From positions 1 to 64,000 of the forward strand of contig WTGB01000085.1 of the NCBI GenBank assembly GCA_011523735.1: DNA of 64,000 nt, given 5' to 3'. The notes below the pieces were generated by a model. The model ran no database searches, was not told the DNA's origin, and saw only the letters and a program-made list of their open reading frames with translations. Positions 52,309 to 61,004 of the stretch are shown here, piece by piece. Each line of letters starts with the position of its first letter. The stretch's first letter is position 1. The translations under genes were made by a program, and so were the position numbers. The DNA is from Chloroflexota bacterium (GTDB lineage Bacteria; Chloroflexota; Anaerolineae; Aggregatilineales; Phototrophicaceae).

Positions 52309-52962
52309 ATGCCCGCAGCCTATCCAGTTGCTGAACCGCATCTGCTTGTCATCGCGGATAACATCCTGAGCCGGGCCGGCTTGACCGCCCTGCTTGAAGA
52401 GCGCGGCTGCCTCGTCCTGGCGCAGGTCGATGGCGCGCAACTCCAGCAGCATATCGATCTGCACGAGCCGGACGCGCTAGTCGTCGACCTGGGCTGGGAT
52501 AGCGAACTCATGCGCCGCCGTCTGATAGAGCTCGAGCCGGACCTGCCTCTCCTGGCGCTCGTCGCCGCTGACGATGCTTCGTCGCTGTCATCGCTGTTGG
52601 GTGCATTGCGCCTCTTCCCACAATTCGCCTTGCTCTTGCGCGATTGCGAGCCCGATGCCATCATCGCTGCCCTCGAAGCGCTCGCCGCCGGCTTAACCGT
52701 CATCGACCCTCGCCTGACTGCCTTGCTCTCCGCCCAGGACCGACCACCGCAAGACCCGCTGCTCAGTCCCTTGACCGCGCGGGAAAATGAAGTCCTTCAA
52801 CTCCTGGCGCGGGGTTTAACCAATCGCGCTATCGGACTCGAGCTGGGCATCACCCAGCACACGGTCAAATTCCACGTCAACGCGATCATGGGCAAGCTGG
52901 ACGCCCAAAGCCGAACCGAAGCTGTCGTCCGCGCCACGCAACTCGGCATGATTGTGCTCTGA
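52309..52962 (+). CDS. NarL/LuxR-family response regulator, atypical receiver
   Basis: 217 residues. The C-terminal LuxR helix-turn-helix is standard (LTARENEVLQLLARGLTNRA, then ITQHTVKFHVNAIMGKL). The receiver has Asp in VIADN and DALVVDLGWD, but the invariant Lys of ALLLK is Arg (ALLLRDCEPD), and the switch Ser/Thr is not clear (LLALVAADD). It may be a phosphorylation-independent regulator. No histidine kinase adjacent. The ATG has no ribosome site and the promoter region overlaps that of cfa. Confidence 0.8.
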   Translation: MPAAYPVAEPHLLVIADNILSRAGLTALLEERGCLVLAQVDGAQLQQHIDLHEPDALVVDLGWDSELMRRRLIELEPDLPLLALVAADDASSLSSLLGALRLFPQFALLLRDCEPDAIIAALEALAAGLTVIDPRLTALLSAQDRPPQDPLLSPLTARENEVLQLLARGLTNRAIGLELGITQHTVKFHVNAIMGKLDAQSRTEAVVRATQLGMIVL

Positions 52963-53036
52963 GCGGCGGGCATGCCGAAACTGCGCGACTTGTGGCAAGA
53001 TAGGCGCTGTGGGTTATCGTCTGGCAGGTCTCGCCT

Positions 53037-54056
53037 ATGAAAGCACTGGTCACCGGCGCCACTGGTTTCGTCGGCTCACATCTCGTCCGCCAACTTACTG
53101 ACGCCGGTCATGCCGTCCGAATTCTCTACCGCTCCCAGTCCAAGCTGAGTCAATTGGCTCCTCTCGACTTCGACGCGGTTCAAGGCACTCTCGCCGATGA
53201 GGCCGCGCTTGAGCGCGCTTGCGCCGGCTGTGACATCCTTTTCCATGTGGCCGCCAAAGCCGACTACTGGAAAGATGACGATCGCGACGCTCTCTGGCAG
53301 ATCAATGTCGAAGGCACGCGGAATATCCTCGCCGCCGCCAAAGCCGCTGGGCTGGGGCGGGTTATCTTCACCAGTAGCGCTTCAACTATCGGCATCCGCC
53401 CCGGTCCCGAACCCGCCGACGAAAGCGATGCTTTCAACCTGCCGCCCGAGCGCTTCTATTACGCCTATACCAAGTGGAAAGCGGAAGAAATTGTCGCCGA
53501 GTTCGTCGCTAATGGTATGGATATCGTAACCCTTAACCCGGCGGTCATCATTGGACCGGGTGATGTCAACGCCATCTCGGGCAGCTTCATCATCGAGACG
53601 GCGCGTTACCAATGGCTCGTGCCCATGTCATCCGGCGGCTTGTCGGTCATTGATGTGCGCGATGTCGCCCGCGCCCACCTCAAAGCCATTGAGCGCGGCA
53701 AAAGCGGCGAACGCTACATCCTCAGCGCCGCTAACCTGTCCTACCGCCAGTGGTTCGGGCTGATCGCCGCTGCTTGCAATGTACGCCCGCCTCTGTTCTC
53801 AACGCCCGACCCCCTGCTGGAGCCGATCGCTCGCTTCATCGAATTGCTGCGCCGTCTGGGTATCCAGACGCCGATGGACGCGGACCAGACTCGGCTCGGC
53901 AAATTCCATGTCACCTTCGACCCCCGCAAAGCCCACCGCGAGTTAGGTCCGCCGGAAATCGACATCGAGACCAGCCTGCGCGACACTTTCGCCTGGTATC
54001 AGCAGCATGGCTATATCAAACCGGACCTGCTGACGCGCTTGATCGGCCTGCTCTAG
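53037..54056 (+). CDS. NAD-dependent epimerase/reductase, HpnA-like
   Basis: 339 residues, extended SDR. NAD motif VTGATGFVGSHLVRQL; VTGATG and FHVAAKADYW (structural), ASTIGIRPG, catalytic YYAYTKWKAEE (YxxxK), and PAVIIGPGDV. The overall layout resembles HpnA, the hopanoid-associated sugar epimerase, and dihydroflavonol reductase-like proteins. No hopanoid genes (shc, hpn) flank it, so the specific role is open. Its 3' end overlaps the end of the converging amidotransferase gene by 41 bp. Confidence 0.82.
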   Translation: MKALVTGATGFVGSHLVRQLTDAGHAVRILYRSQSKLSQLAPLDFDAVQGTLADEAALERACAGCDILFHVAAKADYWKDDDRDALWQINVEGTRNILAAAKAAGLGRVIFTSSASTIGIRPGPEPADESDAFNLPPERFYYAYTKWKAEEIVAEFVANGMDIVTLNPAVIIGPGDVNAISGSFIIETARYQWLVPMSSGGLSVIDVRDVARAHLKAIERGKSGERYILSAANLSYRQWFGLIAAACNVRPPLFSTPDPLLEPIARFIELLRRLGIQTPMDADQTRLGKFHVTFDPRKAHRELGPPEIDIETSLRDTFAWYQQHGYIKPDLLTRLIGLL

Positions 54057-54726
54057 CCGCGCTCGCCCGTCTGACCAAGTCCTCAAATAGCGGCAGCGCC
54101 CGCTCCAGCATGCGCTCCGGATGAAACTGCACCGCGATGATCCGCCCGTCGGCCGATTCAATCGCTTCGATCAGACCATCCCCTGACCGCGCCGACACCC
54201 GTAAGCTCGCGCCCACCTCCGCGATCGCTTGTATATGATGTGAATTGGTCATCATCAGATCTGTCCCCAGGATCGCGCGCAAATGACTCTCACCTGCGAT
54301 CTGGATCTGGTGCTCCGACCCGCCGCGCTCGGCGCTGTGCGCGTCAGAGGCCGCCTGAGCCTGCGCATCGGCATAGATCCTGCCGCCCGCCAGGGCGTTG
54401 GCAAATTGCATACCATAACAGATACCGAGGAAAGGCCGGTCCGTCATCGCGTTATAGATCAAAGCATCACTGCGATCGCGGCGCTCATCCACCGCCGGCA
54501 AGTCCACCGGCAGTTCGCCGATCAAGCCGCGTGTGATGCCCGGACCGCCGGTGATGATCAAACCATCCAGCACCGCCGCGATTGCCCGCGCCGTCTCTTG
54601 GTGTTCAATTATGGGGACCACTATGGGTATGCCGCCAGCCGCCTCTACCGCCCGCGCGTAACGACTGTCGAGCGTCTGCCGCCCGCCTTCGAGACTCATA
54701 GTGATGCCGATGCGCGGTCCGCTCAT
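54016..54726 (-). CDS. class I glutamine amidotransferase-like hydrolase (peptidase C26, PuuD-like)
   Basis: 236 residues. The nucleophile Cys is in FLGICYGMQ, and the catalytic His/Glu in VQFHPERM; DGLIITGGPGITRG and TNSHHIQAI are typical of gamma-glutamyl-GABA hydrolase / C26 peptidases. It likely removes gamma-glutamyl groups from a small amine. The ribosome site is not obvious. It overlaps the end of the HpnA-like gene on the opposite strand. Confidence 0.85.
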   Translation of the reverse strand: MSGPRIGITMSLEGGRQTLDSRYARAVEAAGGIPIVVPIIEHQETARAIAAVLDGLIITGGPGITRGLIGELPVDLPAVDERRDRSDALIYNAMTDRPFLGICYGMQFANALAGGRIYADAQAQAASDAHSAERGGSEHQIQIAGESHLRAILGTDLMMTNSHHIQAIAEVGASLRVSARSGDGLIEAIESADGRIIAVQFHPERMLERALPLFEDLVRRASAARAGRSSASAGPV

Positions 54727-54735
54727 GGCAGTCAG

Positions 54736-55239
54736 CTAGTGGGGCAGGTAGGGCACGTCATTCATGCTGCCGACGAACTCCGGCAGTTTGCGCTGTCCCA
54801 AGATCTGTCGAATCGCGTGCGCCTCGCCCAGATGGAACCAGTAATGATAAATCACGCGCTGCAGCATCGTGCCGATGGACTCGTCCAGGGGTTCGCCTTT
54901 CCACTGAAATTGCTCCTGCAACTTCTCGCTGGTCAGCGTGTCGAGAAATATATCAGCATTTGCGGTAATCTCATGCCAGGCAGCCCACATGTCATCGAGC
55001 TTGGGCGCGGAGGGCGGGCTGCCGGGCGCGCAGACTTTGCGCAAGTCCGGCTGAACGACCTTGCCTTGCGCCAAAAACACAAAGACATTGTTCTCATGGG
55101 TGGCGAGATGCCCGATGATCCAACTGATGCAATTCATCTGCCCATGCCGCGTGTAGGCGTCTTGCAGGCTGATGCCATCGAGGCAGCGCAGAAATTCCCG
55201 CCGCGTAAATCGCAACTGCTCCACCAGTGGATGCGCCAT
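54736..55239 (-). CDS. DinB-like four-helix protein
   Basis: 167 residues. The DinB/YfiT fold with metal-binding histidines in WIIGHLATHENN and YHYWFHLGEAHAIRQIL. Members include bacillithiol-linked and thiol-dependent transferases, though many are of unknown function. AGGAG lies 6 nt before the ATG. It precedes the amidotransferase gene by 9 nt in the same direction, so the two are an operon. Confidence 0.82.
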   Translation of the reverse strand: MAHPLVEQLRFTRREFLRCLDGISLQDAYTRHGQMNCISWIIGHLATHENNVFVFLAQGKVVQPDLRKVCAPGSPPSAPKLDDMWAAWHEITANADIFLDTLTSEKLQEQFQWKGEPLDESIGTMLQRVIYHYWFHLGEAHAIRQILGQRKLPEFVGSMNDVPYLPH

Positions 55240-55308
55240 AGTTCACTCCTGGGTTTTTCAGTCCCGTTCTCTTAGACGATGATTGTGCCCGGTCACCGCC
55301 GCCGCGAG

Positions 55309-56661
55309 CTAGCAACAGTTGCCTTCCGGTACGCGCGGCGCCAGCGCAATCTCCCCGAGAGAAACCAGTTGCGGTCCCAGGTTGACTGGATCACAGCAGA
55401 TATCGCCATTGGCATAATCCGTGACGCACACGCCCGTCTCCGGCAGATTCAATTGCACATCGCGGGCCGCTTCCCAATCGCCGCAGAGCGCCGCTGTCAC
55501 GGACCGCGCTTGCTCATAACCAGTGGCCAGCAAGAAGGTCGGCGCCCGTCCGTAGCTCTTCATGCCGATGATGTAGAAATCCTTCTCCGGCTGCCGCAAC
55601 TCCGCTTCGCCATGGGGCCGCACGGTCCCGCAGCTGTGCAGATTCGGGTCAATCAGCGGCGCCAGCGCGCGGCTGCTTTCCACCGCCGGATCGAGGTTCA
55701 GCCGCAGCTCTCCCAACATCGCCAAGTCAGGTCGCGCCCCGGTGCAAGCAATGATTTCATCGGCGTAGACGCTGCTTTCGACGCCATTCTTATCACCGAT
55801 CACCCGCAGCCCGTCGCCCGGGGCCACAACTCGTCCGATGCGGAAAGGCGCCGCAATCTCTAATGCGCCGGCCTCGACGGCGGCCTTGATCCGCAAGCCC
55901 AGTTGACCGCGGGCTTTTAAGGCGTCATTCTCGCCGCCGCCATAGACCTTCCGCAAATTGTCCCCGCGCATCACCCAGACGATCTCCGTTGCCGGTTCTT
56001 CGGTTCTCAAGCTCATCAAGTCAAGCAGGCAGTTGATGGCGGAATGTCCGCTGCCGACCACCATCACGCGCCGCCCGGCATAACGGGGGCGGTCAGACCC
56101 TTTGACATCCGGCATCCCGTAGGCGATGCGCCCGCTTAGGTGGATCTCGCCGAGGGCTGGCAGTCCATTGGCGCCCAGGGGATTCAGCTTGCGCCAGGTA
56201 CCCGAGGCGTCAATCACCGCGCGGGCCTCAACCAGCGACTCCTCGCCGTCCGCCGTAAGCGTATGCAGTTGAAATGCCGCCTGAGCGCGCCCGCTATCCT
56301 TCACTTTGTCGCGGTGACGCCGGCTGACAGCGGTTACGCGCGCGCCTGTGCGAATCACCGCGCGCATCGCCGGCAATTCAGCCAGGGGACGCAGGTAGCT
56401 TTCGTAGAGTTCCGCGCCATTGGGCAACTCATCGGCGGGCGGCATCAGCCAGCCGGTGCCTTCCAACAGCCGGACCGAGGCGCTGTCCACGTTGAATTGC
56501 CAGGGCGAGAACATGCGCACATGCCCCCAGTCCAGCACGCTGGCGCCGACCGTTTCGCCCGCTTCAAAGAGCGCCACGTTTTGACGCCGCTCCAGCAGAT
56601 GGGCCGCCGCCGCCAAACCAACAGGTCCCCCGCCAATTATCGCCACCGGCAACTGCGTCAT
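55309..56661 (-). CDS. FAD-dependent oxidoreductase with Cys-rich C-terminus
   Basis: 450 residues. FAD motif VAIIGGGPVGLAAAAHLLER at residue 6, and a second NAD(P) dinucleotide motif VMVVGSGHSAINCLLDLM near 193. DASGTWRKLNPLGA and CTGARPDLAML are the usual conserved stretches. The last ~40 residues hold Cys residues (GVCVTDYANGDICCDP, PEGNCC), which may bind metal or act in thiol exchange; similar proteins are sometimes near arsenic genes, but none is here. ATG 56661 follows AAGGGA; the open frame continues to 56775 but lacks a ribosome site. Confidence 0.78.
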   Translation of the reverse strand: MTQLPVAIIGGGPVGLAAAAHLLERRQNVALFEAGETVGASVLDWGHVRMFSPWQFNVDSASVRLLEGTGWLMPPADELPNGAELYESYLRPLAELPAMRAVIRTGARVTAVSRRHRDKVKDSGRAQAAFQLHTLTADGEESLVEARAVIDASGTWRKLNPLGANGLPALGEIHLSGRIAYGMPDVKGSDRPRYAGRRVMVVGSGHSAINCLLDLMSLRTEEPATEIVWVMRGDNLRKVYGGGENDALKARGQLGLRIKAAVEAGALEIAAPFRIGRVVAPGDGLRVIGDKNGVESSVYADEIIACTGARPDLAMLGELRLNLDPAVESSRALAPLIDPNLHSCGTVRPHGEAELRQPEKDFYIIGMKSYGRAPTFLLATGYEQARSVTAALCGDWEAARDVQLNLPETGVCVTDYANGDICCDPVNLGPQLVSLGEIALAPRVPEGNCC

Positions 56662-56894
56662 AGCTTCATTCCCTTCCCGTTCTTGCGCTTTGCGAGTAAT
56701 AACACTGATGTCTTGAGTTGCTTGAAGTCTTACTTCGCGTCCAGCATCATCTGCCGGGCTTGTCGGAAATTCCATTAGCAGCGCCGGTAAATGATCCCGC
56801 GATATAGATCGCTGACAGCCATAGGTCTCGGCAAGAGAAGCCAGAGATGCTTTGCCATTGTCTGCGTCCTGTCAAGGTCATGTCACTCCGATGC

Positions 56895-56930
56895 AAAGGA
56901 CAGAAAAGGACTAGAAAGGACAAAAAAGGA
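56895..56930. repeat. helically phased AAAGGA repeats
   Basis: AAAGGA occurs at 56895, 56905, 56915 and 56925, exactly 10 nt apart, three followed by C. The spacing matches the DNA turn. Another AAAGGAC lies at about 56957. Could be an iteron, a bent tract or a multi-site operator. Confidence 0.65.
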
Positions 56931-57275
56931 GCACAAAAGTACACCATTGGCATACATAAAGGACAGCTTTTTATATAAACAAAAAACTTACAGCTCAATC
57001 TATATCTATACAGTATGGATACAGCGACATTTTGGAGACTGAACAATGGATTTTGAGCAGTAAAGGTTTGTATCTGGGTTGGTAAGGGCATGTTTTCGGG
57101 TTAGATTTTGGATGGGCGATTTGGGGTTCATAGTGACAGGGTAGCAGAAATCGGAGTGGCATAGGCGACTGTATGTTCTCGTATTGGAGAATTCAAACTA
57201 TTCGAATTCAGCACAGAAGCGGGCTAGCCAAGGGGGCGTCCGAACCGAAGTTCATCTGTAAAGTGGGCGAGCCAA

Positions 57276-57398
57276 GGGTCGCGTAGACAGTCACCAGGCC
57301 GCCGGTTGCGTGGTGAGCTAAACCGGGTGAATGCGTATTAGATTTGCGGGCGACTCACAGGGGGCGCGTGGGTCGCGTAGACACCCACTAGGCCGCCG
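57276..57398. repeat. 29-bp direct repeats
   Basis: 57276-57304 and 57370-57398 agree at 26 of 29 positions (GGGTCGCGTAGACA, then CAC and AGGCCGCCG). A partial related stretch (GGGC.AGCCAAGGG) occurs at about 57221 and 57265. Confidence 0.65.
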
Positions 57399-57452
57399 AC
57401 ACAGCTCGTCAGTTGCCCCTGCAATGTTTCTTTCGTGATTGGGGGAGGTAAG

Positions 57453-59384
57453 TCAGTAGCCCAGTTTCAAGGCTACTTCGTCCAAACTTTCCGTCGGACC
57501 GATCAGCGTCAATTCATCGCCCAGGTGCAAATTTGTATAGCCATGCGGCACAATGGCATGGCCGCGCCGCACAATCGCCATCACCAGCACATCATCGGGC
57601 AAGATCAATTCGCGCAGATGCAAGCCATCGACGCTCGGATCGGTGATTGTCACCTGTGTCACATCGTGATCGGGGTCATCTTCAAAGACCATTGCCGCCA
57701 ACTGTGGCGCCCGCACAAAATTATCTAGCAGATGCACCATGGCATTGGTGGGATCCAGCACGTGCACGCCCAGTTCGCGGAAGTCCTCCAGCAAGTTGTA
57801 GGTATTGAGCCGGGCGATCTGCCGCGTGATGCCGAAGTCCTCATAGAAGATCTGACAGAGCTTCAAGCTCTCGGCATCGTCCGGCAGCATCGTCACCGCG
57901 ACCTCGGTCTTAGGTTCAATGATCTTGCCGATTTCCTCAGCCGATACCGCCGGCAGCCAATGTTCATGCCGCAAGCCGTCGCTGGCCGGGGCATTGGACA
58001 CATGACTTTGATCCACATCTACCAGCTTCACGCGCCAGCCATGCGCCAGCAAGCGCTCCGCCAGTTGACGCGACTGATTCTCTATGCCCACGATAACCGC
58101 GTCTAGCACCTCGTCATCCTGGATATCTTTGGGCAGGTGGGATTCGCCCACCAGACGGATGGCGAACTTGAAGAAGGGCGGTCCGACCAGTTGGCTGATG
58201 ACGATCACCGCCACCATCAATGTCGTGAAGTCATTGCCCAACTCGGGGAACTCATTGGCGACATCTTTCGCCAAACCCAAACCCACACCGGCCTGCGTGA
58301 TATAAGCCATCCAGGTCAGTCGATTGAATTGGGTTGGATCGCCCGCCACCGCACCGCCAATATATCCGCCGATGAAAAGCGCCAGCAAGCGGGCGAGGAA
58401 TATCGCGACCGTGATCGGCAGCAGGAGCATCACGATCCCGATATCGAGGGAACCGCCAATCAGCGTGAAGAAGATGACAAAAATCGGCATCTCGACCTGG
58501 TGCAGCAGGTGTCGCAATTCGCTCCGGTATGGCGAGCGGTTAGTCAGCCAGAAGCTCGCGACCAGGCAGATCAGCAGCGGCTCAAACAGCAATTTCACGG
58601 GCAGATTGTCATAGCTCCAATCTCGTATCTCGCCGGCGAAGAAAAAGACCAGGTAGCCGATAAGCAGCAAGAGCGGAATCTTCAACCAGTCTTCCCAATG
58701 GTTGCGCAAGACCAGCGCCATCACCTGGGCGACCAATATGCCCAGCCCGATAGAAGCCAGGACCTCGAAAGAAACCAGCAGGATGAAACCGACATCGAAG
58801 CTTCTGTCCGTGAGCAGGGTGGCCGCGATAGAGGTGCTCAGCGCGAATAGCACGACGATCAAGACATCCTTAACCAGTGTCACGCCCAGCACAGTCTTGG
58901 TAAATGGTCCGCGCGCCCGCATTTCGTTGATGATGGCGATCGCCGATGACGGGGAGCGCGCCGCCAAGATCGTTCCGCCGAGCAGGGCGGCCGCGATCCG
59001 CCCAGCCGGGCTTAAATCGCGCATGAACGGGATGTGATCCGCGAGCAGCAGGATAGCGGCCCCGCAGACAATGTAGACGGCGACGATCTGCGTCACCGTA
59101 TTCCAGCCGATGCTGCGATAGCGCCCGCGCAGTTCATCCAGCGCCATCTCGCTGCCGGCGGCGAAGGCGATGAAAGCCAGGGCGGTCTCGTCCAGGAAGC
59201 GCAAAGCCTCGACATCCAGGGTCGCGATAAATTGAAAGATGAAAGGACCGGCCAGGATCCCAGCAACCAGGTAGCCGGTGATCAGCGGCAGGTGAAACAG
59301 CGTGGCCAGCCGTCCAATCTGAAATGCCGCCAAGGCGATGAAGAGAAAACTCGCCAGCGAAACTCCGACGAAGTTGATGTCCAC
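57453..59384 (-). CDS. Kef-type cation/proton antiporter with TrkA domains
   Basis: About 643 residues. The first ~400 form a CPA2 antiporter (LITGYLVAGILAGPF, AFIAFAAGSEMALDEL, RSPSSAIAIINEMRARGP, YITQAGVGLGLAKDVANEF) with around a dozen spans. Residues after ~425 form a TrkA-N/RCK-like nucleotide-binding domain (VIVGIENQSRQLAERLLAHG, though the GxGxxG is degenerate) and a TrkA-C domain (VDGLHLRELILPDDVLVMAI). It exchanges K+ or Na+ for protons. GTG 59384 has GGTGG 5 nt upstream; TTG 59399 is the alternative. Confidence 0.88.
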   Translation of the reverse strand: MDINFVGVSLASFLFIALAAFQIGRLATLFHLPLITGYLVAGILAGPFIFQFIATLDVEALRFLDETALAFIAFAAGSEMALDELRGRYRSIGWNTVTQIVAVYIVCGAAILLLADHIPFMRDLSPAGRIAAALLGGTILAARSPSSAIAIINEMRARGPFTKTVLGVTLVKDVLIVVLFALSTSIAATLLTDRSFDVGFILLVSFEVLASIGLGILVAQVMALVLRNHWEDWLKIPLLLLIGYLVFFFAGEIRDWSYDNLPVKLLFEPLLICLVASFWLTNRSPYRSELRHLLHQVEMPIFVIFFTLIGGSLDIGIVMLLLPITVAIFLARLLALFIGGYIGGAVAGDPTQFNRLTWMAYITQAGVGLGLAKDVANEFPELGNDFTTLMVAVIVISQLVGPPFFKFAIRLVGESHLPKDIQDDEVLDAVIVGIENQSRQLAERLLAHGWRVKLVDVDQSHVSNAPASDGLRHEHWLPAVSAEEIGKIIEPKTEVAVTMLPDDAESLKLCQIFYEDFGITRQIARLNTYNLLEDFRELGVHVLDPTNAMVHLLDNFVRAPQLAAMVFEDDPDHDVTQVTITDPSVDGLHLRELILPDDVLVMAIVRRGHAIVPHGYTNLHLGDELTLIGPTESLDEVALKLGY

Positions 59385-59496
59385 AGAGCCCACCTTCAAT
59401 GGTGTGTCACGAAACTTGCGCCCTGAAGGGCAGGGCGTATTTTAGCAACTGCCTGCTATCTGTATAGTCTGTACAGATGGCGCGTTTGGCGGCGGC

Positions 59497-60963
59497 TTAT
59501 TCGGCTGCGTCTTGGAGTTGCGTCTCCAACTCCGCCGCCAGCCGCCCCATGATCTGAACAGTTTGCCGCAAATCGGATGCCGTCGTGCGCGGATTGTTCG
59601 TGACCAGGCGCATGACCGTTTTCCCACCCAGCTTGGTGGTTGAAGCGAAGGCGAATCCATTCGCGGCCATGGCGCCCTGCAACTCATCCGTCACGCAGTT
59701 TGCCAGCGCTTCATCGCCATCAGCCGGCTTGTAACGGAAGGTCACAATCGCCATCTGCGCCGGCGTGACGATTTCCCAGTTTCCCGCGTCTCGCAAGAGC
59801 GATTCCGCCAATTCCGCCAGTTCAAATCCCCGTTCAATCGCCCGCCGCATAGCACGCAAGCCAAATACTTTCAGGCTCATCCAAAATTTCAAGGCGCGGA
59901 AATAACGCGTTAATTGAATGCCTTGATACATGAAGTTCAATTCTTCGCCAACTTCTTCTTTGCTGTGCGCTTCGGCATCAGTGAGAAAATGGGCTGTTTC
60001 CTTGAAGGTAGCGCTTAGCCAATGACGATCGCGCACCAGCAGAACGCTGCACTCAACCGGTTGGAACATCCATTTATGCGCGTCCCAAGTCAGTGAATGC
60101 GCGCGTTCAATGCCAGCCAGCGCTTGTTTTCTATATTGCGTCAAGCAGGCGGACGCGCCATAAGCGCCATCGACATGCAGCCAAAGATCCTCCCGCTCAC
60201 ACAGATCCGCCAGGTCATTCAGGGGATCCACCGCGCCGGAGTTGGTCGTGCCCGCGGTCGCGGCAACACAAAACGGTCTGCGTCCCGCCGCTCTGTCCTC
60301 CGCTATCGCCCGTTCGAGATCCGCCACTGGGAGCCGGAAATCCTCGTCAGTCTGGATTTCTCGCAGTTGTTCCGGCGCGAAACCGAGGATGCGCAAGCCG
60401 CGTGCAATGACGAAGTGCGCCTGATCTGAGCAGTAAGCGACGGCATCGCGCATATCGCCTCTCAACTGGATCTGCCGCGCCACCGCCAATCCCGTAAGAT
60501 TCGCCACTGAACCGCCGCTAACAAACAAACCGCCCGCCTCTTCCGGCATGCCGCATAGCTGGCGCAGCCAATTGATGGCCAGCCTTTCGACTACCGCCGC
60601 GCCGGTCCCAAGCGGGTATAAGGCGTTGAAAATGTTGTAGCCGGAAGCCAACGCATCCGCCATAGCGCCAACGAAGTTGCTGGAGGATGGAATATAGGCG
60701 AAGAAGCGCGGATGATCCAGGTGATCGATAGTTGTCAGCACCTGTCGCTCAAACTGTTCCAACACGTCTTGCCAATCCGTTCCATCCTCTGGGAGGGGCT
60801 CGTCCAGGATTTCCTCGAATGTCGCGTGATCCAGCGCTCGCGTCACCGGAAATTGGGCTTGCGCCCCAGTATAATCCACTAGCATGTCAATGATGCGGTA
60901 GCCCATTTCACGCATATCATTAGCGCTGAGCTTTAGCTGGTCTCGAGGATTGGTGTTTCGCAT
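59497..60963 (-). CDS. group II PLP-dependent aromatic-L-amino-acid decarboxylase (first paralogue)
   Basis: 488 residues. The PLP Lys297 is in SLTWDAHKWMFQP; His183 stacks on the cofactor (CSDQAHFVIARG), Asp265 pairs with the pyridine N (WLHVDGAYGASA), ATAGTTNSGAVDPL binds phosphate. It converts an aromatic or related L-amino acid to its amine and CO2. About 60 % similar by eye to the next upstream paralogue. ATG 60963 is 41 nt after the other decarboxylase's stop. No His/Glu decarboxylase-type features. Confidence 0.9.
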   Translation of the reverse strand: MRNTNPRDQLKLSANDMREMGYRIIDMLVDYTGAQAQFPVTRALDHATFEEILDEPLPEDGTDWQDVLEQFERQVLTTIDHLDHPRFFAYIPSSSNFVGAMADALASGYNIFNALYPLGTGAAVVERLAINWLRQLCGMPEEAGGLFVSGGSVANLTGLAVARQIQLRGDMRDAVAYCSDQAHFVIARGLRILGFAPEQLREIQTDEDFRLPVADLERAIAEDRAAGRRPFCVAATAGTTNSGAVDPLNDLADLCEREDLWLHVDGAYGASACLTQYRKQALAGIERAHSLTWDAHKWMFQPVECSVLLVRDRHWLSATFKETAHFLTDAEAHSKEEVGEELNFMYQGIQLTRYFRALKFWMSLKVFGLRAMRRAIERGFELAELAESLLRDAGNWEIVTPAQMAIVTFRYKPADGDEALANCVTDELQGAMAANGFAFASTTKLGGKTVMRLVTNNPRTTASDLRQTVQIMGRLAAELETQLQDAAE

Positions 60964-61004
60964 GTTAGATCCTCTCGAATTTAATGCGCGGCATTCAAGT
61001 AATG

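Larger units (their letters stand above)
56662..57452. other. gene-free AT-richer segment with repeats
   Basis: Nearly 800 nt without a convincing gene. It is lower in GC than its surroundings around 56880-57060, contains the phased repeats at 56895-56930, the motif TTTTTATATAAAC near 56969, GAATTC twice around 57190-57210, and the direct repeats near 57276-57398. Confidence 0.5.

Noticed and set aside
56747..57091. 114-codon frame on the minus strand in the gene desert
   Set aside because: It covers the AT-rich phased-repeat area, gives a Cys/Phe/Ser-rich product with no ribosome site or homology, and looks like chance.
57181..57215. GAATTC palindromes around 57190-57210 as a T-loop of a tRNA
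   Set aside because: TTCAAACTATTCGAATTC vaguely resembles a T-loop but no acceptor or anticodon stem can be drawn.
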